Source: Deferrisoma camini S3R1 (GTDB taxonomy: Bacteria; Desulfobacterota; Deferrisomatia; Deferrisomatales; Deferrisomataceae). Taken from it: a stretch of DNA of 64,000 bases. The stretch covers positions 1,182,501 to 1,246,500 of the forward strand of contig NZ_JAFN01000001.1 in assembly GCF_000526155.1 (NCBI RefSeq), in the 5' to 3' direction. The position numbers and the translations under genes are program-made. This document shows positions 35,418 through 44,569 of this stretch, piece after piece (positions within the stretch are counted from its first letter, which is position 1; each line of letters begins with the position of its first letter). The notes below the pieces were generated by a model. That model worked only from the letters and a program-made list of their open reading frames with translations. It did no database searches and was not told the DNA's origin.

Positions 35418-36743
35418 GTGAGGTACAAACTAACCGACGTCAGGATTCGCCAGACCAAGGCAGACAAAGGGCGACGTGAACTCCGGGATGGTGGAGGGTT
35501 GGGCTTGTGGATTTACCCAAGCGGCCAAAAGGTATGGTTTTTTGAGTATTGGCTTCCTGGCGTGAACGGAGAGAAACAACGCCATCGGTGGTCCTTCGCC
35601 GAATACCCCACGGTGGGGTTGCAGGAGGCCCGCAAGCGTCATCAGGAGTACCGGGAACTCGTCCGGAGAGGAATCGATCCCAAAGCAGAACTGGAGCAGA
35701 AAAAACGCGAAGAAGCGGCGAAGCGCCAAGCGGCGGCGACAGAACTCACGGTTGAGGAACTTTGCCGCTCGTACATGGAGATCCACGCGGCACCCAACAA
35801 GCGCAGCTTCAAGGAGGACCAGAGGCAGATCCGCCGTTACATCCTTCCCGCCTTGGGGAGCCAAAAGGCAAAGGAAATCACACGGAGGGACGTCCAAGCA
35901 CTCCTCGATTCCGTTGGGAGGCGTGCTCCGATACAAAGCAACCGTCTCCGGGCCCTAATGAGCCGACTGTTCCGTTGGGCGATGGCGCGGGGCCACGTAG
36001 ACCACAACCCCGTGGAAGGAACGGAGAGGGTGGGAAAGGAAGTCCCTCGCACCAGGACATTAACAGTGGAGGAAATCCGAATCTTTTGGCAGGGCCTCGA
36101 TAACACTGCGTTGTCAGATTCGGTGAAACAGGTATTACGGCTTCTCCTCGTCCTCGGCCAACGCCCTGGGGAGATCGCTGGCATGCAGTATGAGGAACTG
36201 AGAATACAGGGTGGGATCCCGGTGTGGACGATACCGGGCGGGCGCAGAAAAAACGGACGCCCTCACGAGGTACCTCTCCCCGCCCTGGCGCTAGATATTA
36301 TCGGCCCCTGGCAAGGAAAAACCGGCTATGTGTTCCCTGGCCCGAAGGGTACGCCGGTAACCGTGGAAGCACTTTCGCGTGCGTTGCGGAGGAATTTGGG
36401 GGAACCCGAGAAAGCCCCACCCAAAAAACACGGCAAAAGGCAAGCGGAGAAAATTCCGATCCACCCACCCTTCACGCCACACGATCTCCGGCGAACCGTT
36501 GCCACACGCATGAGCGAGGCGGGCGTGTCTAAACTATTGAAGCCCATCGTACTGGGGCACACCCCCCAAGACGTGACCAGCAAACACTATGACCTGTTCG
36601 AATATCTTGAGGAGAAAACTGGAGCACTCAACATGTGGGCCAATTATTTAATTGGCATCCTTAAAGGGAAAGAAGAGCCTTCCAATATCATACAACTCCA
36701 GAACCACAAACGACTCAAAAAGTCAACTCAGCACATAGATTAA
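35418..36743 (+). CDS. int: Tyrosine recombinase/integrase
   Basis: A 441-residue phage-type integrase. An N-terminal DUF4102-like arm-binding region (KLTDVRIRQTKADKGRRELR, LWIYPSGQKVWFFEYWLPG) is followed by a core-binding domain (about 110-200) and the catalytic domain with R249 (LGQRPGEIAG), H355 and R358 (HDLRRTVATRM), H381 (LGHTPQDVT) and Y391 (SKHYDLF). The GTG at 35418 has a GAGAGGAGG site 7 bp upstream, which favours it over the ATG at 35292. It lies next to the left attachment repeat, as expected for tRNA-integrating elements. Confidence 0.93.
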   Translation: MRYKLTDVRIRQTKADKGRRELRDGGGLGLWIYPSGQKVWFFEYWLPGVNGEKQRHRWSFAEYPTVGLQEARKRHQEYRELVRRGIDPKAELEQKKREEAAKRQAAATELTVEELCRSYMEIHAAPNKRSFKEDQRQIRRYILPALGSQKAKEITRRDVQALLDSVGRRAPIQSNRLRALMSRLFRWAMARGHVDHNPVEGTERVGKEVPRTRTLTVEEIRIFWQGLDNTALSDSVKQVLRLLLVLGQRPGEIAGMQYEELRIQGGIPVWTIPGGRRKNGRPHEVPLPALALDIIGPWQGKTGYVFPGPKGTPVTVEALSRALRRNLGEPEKAPPKKHGKRQAEKIPIHPPFTPHDLRRTVATRMSEAGVSKLLKPIVLGHTPQDVTSKHYDLFEYLEEKTGALNMWANYLIGILKGKEEPSNIIQLQNHKRLKKSTQHID

Positions 36744-36777
36744 AACCAGGACCAAAAACAACAGGAGCCAGATTGTG

Positions 36778-37251
36778 TTATGCATCCATTTTGGTTTTTC
36801 CATGCTCTGCCAAAGCGGTTGCCACTGTGGCCAGGATCATGAGCCGATCCACATCTAATCTACCTAGAGCCTTAATAATATCATTTACCGCCTCATTTGC
36901 TTTCTTGCCGCTATTGTAAACGACCTCCAAGGCGCGCAGCACATCTTTGTCCTTTGTAATCCGCTCCACTACCTGCTGAGCAGCGGGGGAAAGGCCGGCC
37001 CAGAGCTCTTTTGCCTTGACCCGCACCTTAGGCCGATAAGGGCTCCCCACCCCGTAGCACAGCCAGTCCAGCGACAGGCCGTGCCGATCCGCTAATGCCT
37101 CCAAGTGCTCCAGAGGAATCCTGCGGCGGCGCTTCCACTGGCTGACGGCCGTTGGGACCACCTGAAATAACTCGGCCCACCCCTCCCGATCCAGTTCCCC
37201 GAACACTTCCACGAGCCGGGCTAAAACCTCTTGGGTCTCCAGGCGCTGCAT
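36778..37251 (-). CDS. CI-like phage repressor with helix-turn-helix
   Basis: A 157-residue regulator transcribed toward the integrase gene. The N-terminal domain (VLARLVEVFGELDREGWAEL, then VVPTAVSQWKRRRRIPLEHL) is a phage CI-type HTH, with LADRHGLSLDWLCYGVG next. The remainder is helical (PAAQQVVERITKDKDVLRAL); no LexA-like serine protease domain is seen, so it is probably not RecA-cleaved. ATG 37251 has AAGGAG 8 bp upstream; the GTG at 37284 is less likely. It probably keeps the early genes off. Confidence 0.85.
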   Translation of the reverse strand: MQRLETQEVLARLVEVFGELDREGWAELFQVVPTAVSQWKRRRRIPLEHLEALADRHGLSLDWLCYGVGSPYRPKVRVKAKELWAGLSPAAQQVVERITKDKDVLRALEVVYNSGKKANEAVNDIIKALGRLDVDRLMILATVATALAEHGKTKMDA

Positions 37252-37304
37252 CTCCTCCTCTCCTTTTCTCTGGCGCTTAGCCACCCCTTGACTAGTGCTT
37301 CACG

Positions 37305-37322
37305 GTCACCTATATTAGTGAC
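37305..37322. promoter_or_regulatory. Candidate repressor operator 1
   Basis: GTCAC-8 bp-GTGAC inverted repeat with an AT-rich centre, 54 bp upstream of the repressor gene in the divergent control region. Confidence 0.4.
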
Positions 37323-37385
37323 GCATTTTCACTCTCACGGACAACGGCCGTCTCGTTGTCTCCGCGGGCAACTCGGTATCGTCAT

Positions 37386-37395
37386 GTGACGTCAC
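37386..37395. promoter_or_regulatory. Candidate repressor operator 2
   Basis: GTGACGTCAC is a perfect 10 bp palindrome made of the same GTGAC half-site, on the rightward side of the control region. Confidence 0.4.
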
Positions 37396-37419
37396 TCAAG
37401 ATTGCATGGGAGGTTCGGG

Positions 37420-37698
37420 ATGTCAACACCTCCACAACGGGTTGGCGGGAGAAAAGTTTTCCGGGTCCGAGAACAGTACTGGGGCACCAACCATTCAGAG
37501 GTTTCCGAGAAAGCCAGGCCAACCTGTCGTGCCCCTCCCAGAGGGGGCCGCATCGACAGCTCTACTGTCCATAAAGCACGGGAGTTCTCCCGACCAGGAA
37601 AGGATACAAAAGGACTTGCCGGTGGACTATTTTCATTATCGTTGCCGTCAGACCTTTCAGGGGCATCCTCATTCTTTTCATCGTATCGACTCATCTGA
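37420..37698 (+). CDS. Possible small early gene (doubtful)
   Basis: ATG 37420 has GGGAGG 6 bp upstream and opens a 92-codon frame (starts MSTPPQRVGGRKVF, polar, basic, no membrane segment). Codon use is mixed like the rest of the island. It sits just right of candidate operator 2, where early genes are expected. Overlapping frames on both strands of similar length weaken the call. Confidence 0.3.
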   Translation: MSTPPQRVGGRKVFRVREQYWGTNHSEVSEKARPTCRAPPRGGRIDSSTVHKAREFSRPGKDTKGLAGGLFSLSLPSDLSGASSFFSSYRLI

Positions 37699-37730
37699 TT
37701 TGATCAAGGAGAAATCAAGGAGAAATCAAG

Positions 37731-37928
37731 ATGACGAGAGCAATTCTTAGACCTAAGCAAGCCGCTGAATATCTCGGCATTTCCAGAGCGCAACTTTATA
37801 GGCTCGCATGTCGTGGCGACCTGCCGGCACCCATCAAGATCTCTTCGCGGGCATCTGGCTGGCTTGTGACTGACCTCGATAGCTTCATAGAGAGAAAAAA
37901 AGATGGGCGCTATGAGCACGGTGACTAG
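37731..37928 (+). CDS. AlpA-family/excisionase-like small DNA-binding protein
   Basis: A 65-residue protein with a MerR/AlpA-type winged helix: LRPKQAAEYLGISRAQLYRL, PAPIKISSRASGWLV and TDLDSFIERKK. Such proteins act as excisionases or activate the integrase gene in P4-like elements. RBS AAGGAGAAATCAAG is tandemly duplicated just upstream. Its end overlaps the primase start by 26 bp. Confidence 0.85.
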   Translation: MTRAILRPKQAAEYLGISRAQLYRLACRGDLPAPIKISSRASGWLVTDLDSFIERKKDGRYEHGD

Positions 37929-39009
37929 AAGGACACTACATGGCCGGCTCTCTCCGAGACGGTTCAGCAAAGAATCGTTGGAGACTCGGTCGATCAATCT
38001 GCATGGACCAAATGGCTACCGTTGTCTTTCCGCCCTCCACGTCAAAGCGGCAATTAGAGGCCGCTGGATGGAAGTGCACCCTGCGCTTTCCCCCGAACTG
38101 CGGCCTGCCGTGGAACGATGGCCCCGACACGTCCCTTGCCCCATCCATGGGGGGAAGGACGGCTTCCGGCTCTTTAACGACGCACCTCAAACCGGAGGGG
38201 GCATTTGTAACACCTGCGGCCCTCGGCCAAACGGCTTCGCCCTGCTCGCCTGGGTAAATGGGTGGACCTTCCGGGAGACCCTGGAAGCCGTGGCCGGGGT
38301 GCTGGGCATGGTCAATGGAACGCCGCCCCCAGGCCGTGCACCTACCCAGCCCCCTACCCCCAAGCCCCCACAGCCGACCCGCAACGGCCGGCGGCTGGCC
38401 TTTCTGCGCCGGACCTGGGCCGAGTCGCGGCCCCTGGCCGGCGTACCGGATGTTGTAGTCTACCTCAAAGCTCGTGGTGTGCTGCCCTCCGACCTAACGC
38501 CCCTCCGAGACCTGCGCGCCCACCCAGATCTTACATTCCGGGACGGCGGAGGCCGCACCCGCGGCCGCTGGCCCGCGCTGGTGGCCCTAGTGCGCAACCC
38601 CCAGGGGCAACCAGCGGGTTTGCACCTGACCTGGGTTGACCCCGCCTCCCCGGGCCAGAAGGCCCCCGTTACGCCGCCAAGGAAACTTTTCGTGGTGCAC
38701 TCCAGGGCGACACTGGGTGGGGCTGTGCGCCTGTTCGCCCCGGCCGACGGGCTGGCCGTGGCGGAGGGGATCGAAACGGCCCTGGCCGTGCACGCGCTGA
38801 CCGACCGGCCCGCATGGGCCGCGCTCTCGGCCGGGGGCGTGGAGCGGATGGTGCTACCCACCACGATCCGAGAGGTTCTGGTTGCCGCGGACAACGACCC
38901 GTCCGGCGTTGGGCAAAGAGCCGGGGATGCCTTGGCCGGGCGGTTGTTTCGTGAGGGCCGAAAAGTCCTCGTGGCCGTGCCGCCCAAACCGTGTCACGGA
39001 TCGCCCTAA
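37903..39009 (+). CDS. Toprim/zinc-ribbon primase-like protein, 3' end replaced by IS21
   Basis: The surviving frame is 368 residues. A zinc-ribbon of the phage primase type (CPIHGGKDGFRLFND and GGGICNTCG) is followed by a short linker and a toprim domain (VAEGIETALAVHALTDRPA, then VLVAADNDPSGVGQRAGDAL). The last residues CHGSP are encoded by the IS21 end that begins at 38992. The lost C-terminus (GMDWADHIREVRGEVAR) is still readable at 41791-41844. The toprim core is intact, so activity may survive. ATG 37903 or 37912 could be the start. Confidence 0.85.
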   Translation: MGAMSTVTRRTLHGRLSPRRFSKESLETRSINLHGPNGYRCLSALHVKAAIRGRWMEVHPALSPELRPAVERWPRHVPCPIHGGKDGFRLFNDAPQTGGGICNTCGPRPNGFALLAWVNGWTFRETLEAVAGVLGMVNGTPPPGRAPTQPPTPKPPQPTRNGRRLAFLRRTWAESRPLAGVPDVVVYLKARGVLPSDLTPLRDLRAHPDLTFRDGGGRTRGRWPALVALVRNPQGQPAGLHLTWVDPASPGQKAPVTPPRKLFVVHSRATLGGAVRLFAPADGLAVAEGIETALAVHALTDRPAWAALSAGGVERMVLPTTIREVLVAADNDPSGVGQRAGDALAGRLFREGRKVLVAVPPKPCHGSP

Positions 39010-39141
39010 TGGAGCCACCCATGATCGGCCTAATGGAGCCAGTTTGGGGGTGCCATGATCGGGCTAATGGAGCCGGGTCATGATCGCCGTAATGGAGCCA
39101 CTCGGACCGACCTACCTCAGAGGGTCCCGGCGGTGTTGACC

Positions 39142-39924
39142 CTACCCCTTTCGACGCGTCGAGGCAACGACCTCCTGGGGGGCGTCGTCCGGCAGGGGTC
39201 GGGGTGATCGGTAGCTCTGGCCCTCCAGGACGATCCGGTAGGCGCCGTGGCGGATCCGGTCGATGGTGGCGGCCCCCAGCAGGCGGTTGGGGAAGGCCTG
39301 GCCCCACTCGCCCAAATCGAGGTTGCTGGTGAGGATGGTGGAGGCGCGCTCGTAGCGTTCGTTCATGAGGTCGTGGAAGTCCTCGTCCTGGGGAGGGCGC
39401 AGGGGTTTGAGGCCGAAGTCGTCGATGATGAGCAGATCGACCCGTGCCAGGGCGGCGAAGCGGCGTTCGTAGGTATCGGTGGCCCGGGCGGCATGGAGCG
39501 AGCCCAGGAGCTTGGAGGCGGAGGTAAACAGCACATCGTGGCCCTGGCGGATGGCGCAGTGGCCGATGGCCTGGGCGAGATGGCTTTTGCCGGTGCCGGT
39601 GGGGCCGACGATGAGGACACAGACCTTTTCGTGGAGGAAGCGGCAGGTGGCGACATCGAGGATGAGGGCCTTGTTGACGCCGGGGTTGAAGGCGAAGTCG
39701 AAGTTCTCGATGGTTTTTTCGCCGCGGAAGCCGGCGCGCCGGAACCTGAGGGCGAGCTTTTTGTGCTCGCGGCGGGCGATCTCGTCCTGGATGAGCAGGG
39801 AGAGGAACTCGGTGTAGGAGAGCTGATGCTCCACGGCCTGACGGTTTCGGGCCTCGAGGGAGTCGAGGATACCAGAGAGGCGAAGCTGCTTGAGCAAGGG
39901 GGCGAGCTGGGGCATGGGGTTCAT
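39142..39924 (-). CDS. istB: IS21 transposition helper ATPase IstB
   Basis: A 260-residue AAA+ protein: Walker A VGPTGTGKSHLAQAIG, Walker B LLIIDDFGLKPL, and the SNLDLGEWG sensor region. The N-terminus LKQLRLSGILDSLEARNRQA is the IS21 family helix. Start MNPMPQL at ATG 39924 is chosen over a longer frame through the istA-istB gap. Confidence 0.95.
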   Translation of the reverse strand: MNPMPQLAPLLKQLRLSGILDSLEARNRQAVEHQLSYTEFLSLLIQDEIARREHKKLALRFRRAGFRGEKTIENFDFAFNPGVNKALILDVATCRFLHEKVCVLIVGPTGTGKSHLAQAIGHCAIRQGHDVLFTSASKLLGSLHAARATDTYERRFAALARVDLLIIDDFGLKPLRPPQDEDFHDLMNERYERASTILTSNLDLGEWGQAFPNRLLGAATIDRIRHGAYRIVLEGQSYRSPRPLPDDAPQEVVASTRRKG

Positions 39925-39983
39925 GGTCTGGTCTCCGTTGCGTGAAGGGGTGGAAGGCACAGGCTCGGCAGCGCGGCGGGAAC

Positions 39984-41573
39984 TCAGAGGGTTTCGCCGG
40001 GGCCCCGCCGCTGGGGGGCCGGGGGCGGATCCCACAGGAGCAGTTGGGCGGCATCGCGGCAGAAGCGGCCCTTGCCGGTGTAGGCCTCGGCGAGGGCGGA
40101 GGGCTCGGCCGGTTCGGGCTCCTGATCGAGGCCCTTTTGGAGGATGGTCTTCACGGTGCGGTAGCGGGGATCATCGAAGCGAAGGGCCCGGCGGCACGCG
40201 GCCTCCAGGCGCTCGTGCCCGAAGCGCTGGGCCAGGCGGATCACCCCCTGGGCGGCACGGAGGTTGTCGAGGACGCGGTGGGCGAAGAGGCGCTCGACGA
40301 GCTCATGGGTGGAGGGCCCGAGGGCTCGGGCCTTCTTGAGGCACCACTGGGGGTCTTGCATCTGGTAGGCCACCGCCTCCGGGGGGAGGTGGTCTTGGAC
40401 GGTGGAGCGCTCGCCGGGGCGAGCCAGGCGGGGGTGGGAGGCGACGAGCTCGTGGTCGAGGTAGAGCTCCACGGTCGAGGGGGTGGCGCGCAGCCACAGA
40501 TGCTGGCGCACGAGGCGAAAGGGGGCGGAGTAGTAGGCCTTCTCGAAGGTGACGTGGCAGTTGCCGTGGAGCTTCACGCGGGTCCACACGCCGAGGATGG
40601 GGGGCACGTCGGGCAGGGGCCTGAGCACGTGGCGCTCCACCTCGACGAACCGGGTGAGGGGTCGCTCGTGGGTGGTGCCGTGAAGGCGGTTGCCGGCGGT
40701 GGAGCGGATCCACTCGTGGAGCTGGCGGTTGGCGTCGACCCGGTCTCGGAACTCGCGAAGGGGCAGAAACGAGCGCTTGATGTACTTCACCCCGGACTCC
40801 ACCCGGCCCTTCTTCTTGGGGTCCCGGACGGGACAAGGGGCGATGCGGAACCCGTAGCCCTCGGCCAGCTCGGCATAGGAGCGCTGGACCTCGGGATCGT
40901 GGTAGCAGGCGCGGACAATGGCGCACTTGGCGTTGTCGATGATGATCCGGGCAGGAACGCCGCCAAACCACTCGAAGGCCCGGCGGTGGCAGGCGATCCA
41001 TGTGGAGACCTTCTGGTCGGGGACGATCTCGGCGTACTGATGGCGGCTCCAGGCAAGCGTCATCACGAAGACCCAGGTGAGTTGGGGCTCGCCGGTGAGG
41101 GGATGGGGGATCGTGGGGCCCTTGCCGAAGTCGACCTGGGCGGCCTCGCCGGGGGCGAACTCCAGCATGACGGTGGCCTGGGGGTTGGCCTTCCGGATGC
41201 CTTGGAGGAATCGCCGTACCGAAGAGTAGTGGCCGGTGTAGCCGTGCTTTCGGCACAGGGCCTCGTGGATGGTGGTGCCCTGGATGCCGAGCTCGACCCA
41301 GCGGGTGATCTCGTCGCGGTAGCGCTCGAGGGAGGAACCGGCCCGCGGGGTGGCCCGTGCAGGGGAGGAGCCGAGGGCCTGGGCGATGGCGGCCTCGTCG
41401 GGCACGGGGGAGTCGGGGTCGAGCCAGCCGTTGTGGGCGGCGAGCTCACGGAAGGCAGAGGCCTTGCGGCGGCCCATGAGGCCGGCTTTGGCGATCTGGC
41501 GGTTGGAGTCTCCAAGCCGCATGCGAACGAGGACGTGTCGGTACTGGTGCATCTCGAACCTCCGGTTGGCCAT
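39984..41573 (-). CDS. istA: IS21 transposase IstA
   Basis: A 529-residue DDE transposase. HTH near the N-terminus (RLGDSNRQIAKAGLMGRRKA), catalytic core with QVDFGKGPTIPH, IIIDNAKCAIV and KKKGRVESGVKYIKRS (D, D, E). The C-terminal part has the usual IstA blocks. Appears complete, as does istB, so the element may still be active. Confidence 0.95.
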   Translation of the reverse strand: MANRRFEMHQYRHVLVRMRLGDSNRQIAKAGLMGRRKASAFRELAAHNGWLDPDSPVPDEAAIAQALGSSPARATPRAGSSLERYRDEITRWVELGIQGTTIHEALCRKHGYTGHYSSVRRFLQGIRKANPQATVMLEFAPGEAAQVDFGKGPTIPHPLTGEPQLTWVFVMTLAWSRHQYAEIVPDQKVSTWIACHRRAFEWFGGVPARIIIDNAKCAIVRACYHDPEVQRSYAELAEGYGFRIAPCPVRDPKKKGRVESGVKYIKRSFLPLREFRDRVDANRQLHEWIRSTAGNRLHGTTHERPLTRFVEVERHVLRPLPDVPPILGVWTRVKLHGNCHVTFEKAYYSAPFRLVRQHLWLRATPSTVELYLDHELVASHPRLARPGERSTVQDHLPPEAVAYQMQDPQWCLKKARALGPSTHELVERLFAHRVLDNLRAAQGVIRLAQRFGHERLEAACRRALRFDDPRYRTVKTILQKGLDQEPEPAEPSALAEAYTGKGRFCRDAAQLLLWDPPPAPQRRGPGETL

Positions 41574-41790
41574 GGGGATCTCCTCTCGGCTCCTGGGAAA
41601 GGGGAGCGGGGAGGATACCCCGGTGGATGGAAGTCCGAGACCCTCGGGCAGGCAGATCAGGTGGCTCGATTACCCCGATCCTGGGGTGGCTCCATTAGGT
41701 GATCATCGGGTGGCCCCATTAGGCGATCATGAGGTGGCTCCATTACGGCGATCCTCGAATGGCTCCATATTGGCGATCAGCAACAAACCG

Positions 41791-41844
41791 GGGATGGACT
41801 GGGCCGATCATATCCGGGAGGTCCGGGGGGAGGTTGCGCGATGA
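41791..41844 (+). pseudogene. Stranded C-terminal codons of the primase
   Basis: After the IS21 target repeat the frame GMDWADHIREVRGEVAR-stop continues exactly in register with VAVPPKP at the left junction. Its stop TGA overlaps the next start (ATGA). Confidence 0.9.
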
Positions 41845-43601
41845 GCAAAGGCGTGATCGACATCCAGGAGGCCGCCCCGTGGCTTGAGGCCGAGACCCCG
41901 CCGGGGTGGCGAGTGAACCAAGAAGGGGTGTTCCGTGTGCCAGACGACCCCGAAAAGGACCCTGTACTCGTGTCCGGCCCCGTGTGGGTAGCCGGGCTGA
42001 CCCGTGACGAAAACGGTTCCGACTGGGGGGTGCTGGTACGGTGGATTGACCTGGACAGGGAGCTCCGGAAGTGGGCAATGCCGAGGGCTCGCTTGCACGA
42101 CCAAGGGGCGGGAGTCGCCCAGGACTTGGCCCGGGGCGGGCTTTTCGTGGCACCCGGGCGGGAGCGCGACCTTGCGCGGTACCTGGGGAGCGCCCGACCC
42201 GAAAGGCGGTTCCGATGCGTGACCCGGCTCGGCTGGGTCGACACCACGGACGGACGGCTTCTATTCGTGCTGCCCCATGAAGTGATCGGAACCCGAGTGG
42301 GCGAGGCCGAGGAAGTGGTGTTTCAGGCGGAAAAGTACGCCCCCACTCACGCCTTCCGGGCAGAGGGCGACCTGGCCGCCTGGCGCGAGGCTGTGGCGAA
42401 GCCGTGTGGGGATCACCCGGCCCTGGTGTTCGCACTCTGCTGGGCGCTCGCCGCCCCGCTTTTGAAGCCGGCTGGGATCGGAGGTGCTGGCGCCCACTTC
42501 TTCGGTGCGAGTTCCACCGGCAAGACCACTCTCGCACAGGTCGCGGCGTCCGTGTGGGGGTGCGGCGCTGATCCGGCGGCGGCTCCGGAGCTTTCCATGG
42601 TGCGGACTTGGCGGACCACAGCAAATGCTCTGGAAGGAATCGCCGCTACTCACTGTGACACCCTTCTCCCCCTAGATGAACTCGGGTTGTGTGCAGCATC
42701 TGACGTGGGTGCGGTGGTGTACGAACTAGCTGGAGGTGCCGGAAAAGCCCGTATGAGCGACTCGGCCCGGCTCCAGAAAACTCGGACTTGGCGGACCCTT
42801 TTTCTGTCCACAGGTGAGATTTCGATTCGCCAGAAGATTGAGGAGCGCGGCCGCATGGCTCATGCAGGGCAACTGGTGCGAGCCCTCGACATACCCGCCG
42901 AGGCTGGGATTATCCGCGCACCGAACGGGGCGGCGCCCCGAGAGATCGCCGACCGGTTGAAGGCTGCTGCTGGAACCTTCTACGGAACCGCCGGGCCGGA
43001 GCTCGTGCGGCGACTCGTAGCCGAAACTAAAGAGTTCGGGACGCTACGGGGGGAAGTACGCACCATACTCGATCTCTTGGCCCGAGACCTTACCCCGGCC
43101 CAGGCCCGGCCCGACCAAGCCCGGGCGGTTCGCTTGCTCGCCCTGGCTGGCACGGCCGGGTTCCTGGCCCAGGAACTCGGGGTGCTTCCGTGGGATAACG
43201 AGGTGATCGTTGGAGCCTTGCGGTTCGTGCTGGATGCTTGGACGGACGTCGCGCCTCACCTGTCCGACGCTGCCCGTGGGGTGGAGCGGGTGAGGGAGTT
43301 CATCCTGCGTCATCGTGCCCGGTTTCAGGCTCTGGCGGACCCGAGTGCGGATGTCCCCAGGGATCGGGCCGGGTTCGTAACGGCAGACGGTGACTTCCTC
43401 ATTCTCCCTTCTGCGTTCGCCGAGGCCGTGGGTGACCTTGATCACCGGGCCGTTGCCCGGGAGCTCCTGGCCCGCCAACTGCTCAAGGTGGACCAATCTG
43501 ACCGACTCGTGAGCAAGGCCCCCAGAAGTGCGGACGCGGGACGGCCGCCTGTGTATTGGGTGCGTGCTGCCCTCCTAGAGGAGGAAGGGGATGCCCCATG
43601 A
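41841..43601 (+). CDS. DUF927-family P-loop ATPase/helicase-like protein
   Basis: A 586-residue protein of the DUF927 type found beside mobile-element primases. N-terminal recognition part (about 1-190), then ATPase with FFGASSTGKTTLAQVAASVW (Walker A, near residue 215) and LLPLDELGLCAASDVG (Walker B). A C-terminal helical part follows with VYWVRAALLEEE at the very end. It probably unwinds DNA in element replication with the primase (inference). Overlaps both neighbours by ATGA. Confidence 0.85.
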   Translation: MSKGVIDIQEAAPWLEAETPPGWRVNQEGVFRVPDDPEKDPVLVSGPVWVAGLTRDENGSDWGVLVRWIDLDRELRKWAMPRARLHDQGAGVAQDLARGGLFVAPGRERDLARYLGSARPERRFRCVTRLGWVDTTDGRLLFVLPHEVIGTRVGEAEEVVFQAEKYAPTHAFRAEGDLAAWREAVAKPCGDHPALVFALCWALAAPLLKPAGIGGAGAHFFGASSTGKTTLAQVAASVWGCGADPAAAPELSMVRTWRTTANALEGIAATHCDTLLPLDELGLCAASDVGAVVYELAGGAGKARMSDSARLQKTRTWRTLFLSTGEISIRQKIEERGRMAHAGQLVRALDIPAEAGIIRAPNGAAPREIADRLKAAAGTFYGTAGPELVRRLVAETKEFGTLRGEVRTILDLLARDLTPAQARPDQARAVRLLALAGTAGFLAQELGVLPWDNEVIVGALRFVLDAWTDVAPHLSDAARGVERVREFILRHRARFQALADPSADVPRDRAGFVTADGDFLILPSAFAEAVGDLDHRAVARELLARQLLKVDQSDRLVSKAPRSADAGRPPVYWVRAALLEEEGDAP

Positions 43602-44569
43602 ACCGGGACCACCTCACCCCCCTTGCTTCGGCCGGGACCAACGGGACCGGCGGGACCAAGCCCGAAAACACTGGGAGTCAGGTGGTCCCGTTGGCCGAAT
43701 CGGGGCCGGGATCACCGGGACCATTAAAAGCTGGCAAGGTCCTTTTTGGTCCCGGTGGTCCCGACGCGGAAACCGGGACCGGGACCGACAAAAGCCGCTT
43801 GGAGCAAGGCCGTGTCCCGGTGGTCCCTACGGTCTCGACCGAAAACAGGGTATCAGGATCAGTTCGGGACCTGGACCAACGTTCCGGCCTCGCTGCCCGC
43901 ATCCTGGCCAGGTTGAACCTGGGAGCCGAAAAAGGGGGCCGGGGAGTCAAGACTCTGAAGACCATCCAGGGGGAAAGGGAACGGCCGCGCGTCGCGTCCT
44001 CCTCGGCGGGCGGCCTCCAAACTCGCCGCCAGGTCCACTGGGAAGCTCCCCGAGGCCGCTCCACCCCACCCCATCCTCCGGGGCAGCCCCCATGCGAGGC
44101 AGATCCCCCTTATTCTTGTGACCTGGACGGAGCGGCCCGCTACTGCCGCGACTACTGCCGACCGTCCTACGCCGGCCCCCATCCCTGGGGCCTTAATCCG
44201 ACGGACTGGATCGAAGCATCCCCCCAAACAGAGCCCGCGGCCCCCTCGACGCTACCTGCGCCCAACTTCCTGGCCCCCTGTCCGGCCGACGTGGGTAAAA
44301 TCCGGGAGACCGTAAAAACCTGGCCCCAATCGTTCGCCCAAACGTGGGGCGAACTCGTGGTATCCGCCATGGTGGCCGGTCGCGACCAGCACGAAGCCGA
44401 GCGCCTGGCGTTCCAGCCCCTGGCCGAAGACGCACCACGGTGGGCGCGGGAATCCGGGGAAGCTCCCGGGCCCTGGCCGCCCACGCCATACCCGGATCTC
44501 ATGCAGGAGGACGTCAATGCCCGTACAGCACACGTTCAAAACCGTCGGCGGAAAACTGAAAACCCGTAA
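43598..44569 (+). CDS. Island protein with low-complexity N-terminus, unknown function
   Basis: A 323-residue protein. ATG 43598 overlaps the DUF927 stop (ATGA). Residues about 10-90 are Gly/Thr/Pro-rich (GTNGTGGTKPEN, FGPGGPDAETGTG), encoded by a run dense in GGGACC/GGTCCC. A middle part has DLDGAARYCRDYCRP, and the C-terminal part is helical (PQSFAQTWGELVVSAMVAGR) and may be the conserved domain. No family is recognised. Confidence 0.6.
   Translation: MNRDHLTPLASAGTNGTGGTKPENTGSQVVPLAESGPGSPGPLKAGKVLFGPGGPDAETGTGTDKSRLEQGRVPVVPTVSTENRVSGSVRDLDQRSGLAARILARLNLGAEKGGRGVKTLKTIQGERERPRVASSSAGGLQTRRQVHWEAPRGRSTPPHPPGQPPCEADPPYSCDLDGAARYCRDYCRPSYAGPHPWGLNPTDWIEASPQTEPAAPSTLPAPNFLAPCPADVGKIRETVKTWPQSFAQTWGELVVSAMVAGRDQHEAERLAFQPLAEDAPRWARESGEAPGPWPPTPYPDLMQEDVNARTAHVQNRRRKTENP

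Larger units (their letters stand above)
38992..41785 (-). mobile_element. IS21-family insertion sequence, 2794 bp
   Basis: Begins TG and ends CA, with 5 bp target duplication AACCG (38987-38991 and 41786-41790). Both ends carry four or more copies of a GATCG-CTAATGGAGCC-type terminal motif, typical of IS21. Contains istA and istB on the minus strand. Confidence 0.93.

Noticed and set aside
37392-37694. 100-codon minus-strand frame in the control region
   Set aside because: No ribosome site, overlaps the plus-strand candidate and the operator region.
43600-43880. CRISPR-like array in the GGGACC-rich region
   Set aside because: The repeats are hexamers at irregular spacing, with no fixed repeat-spacer units.
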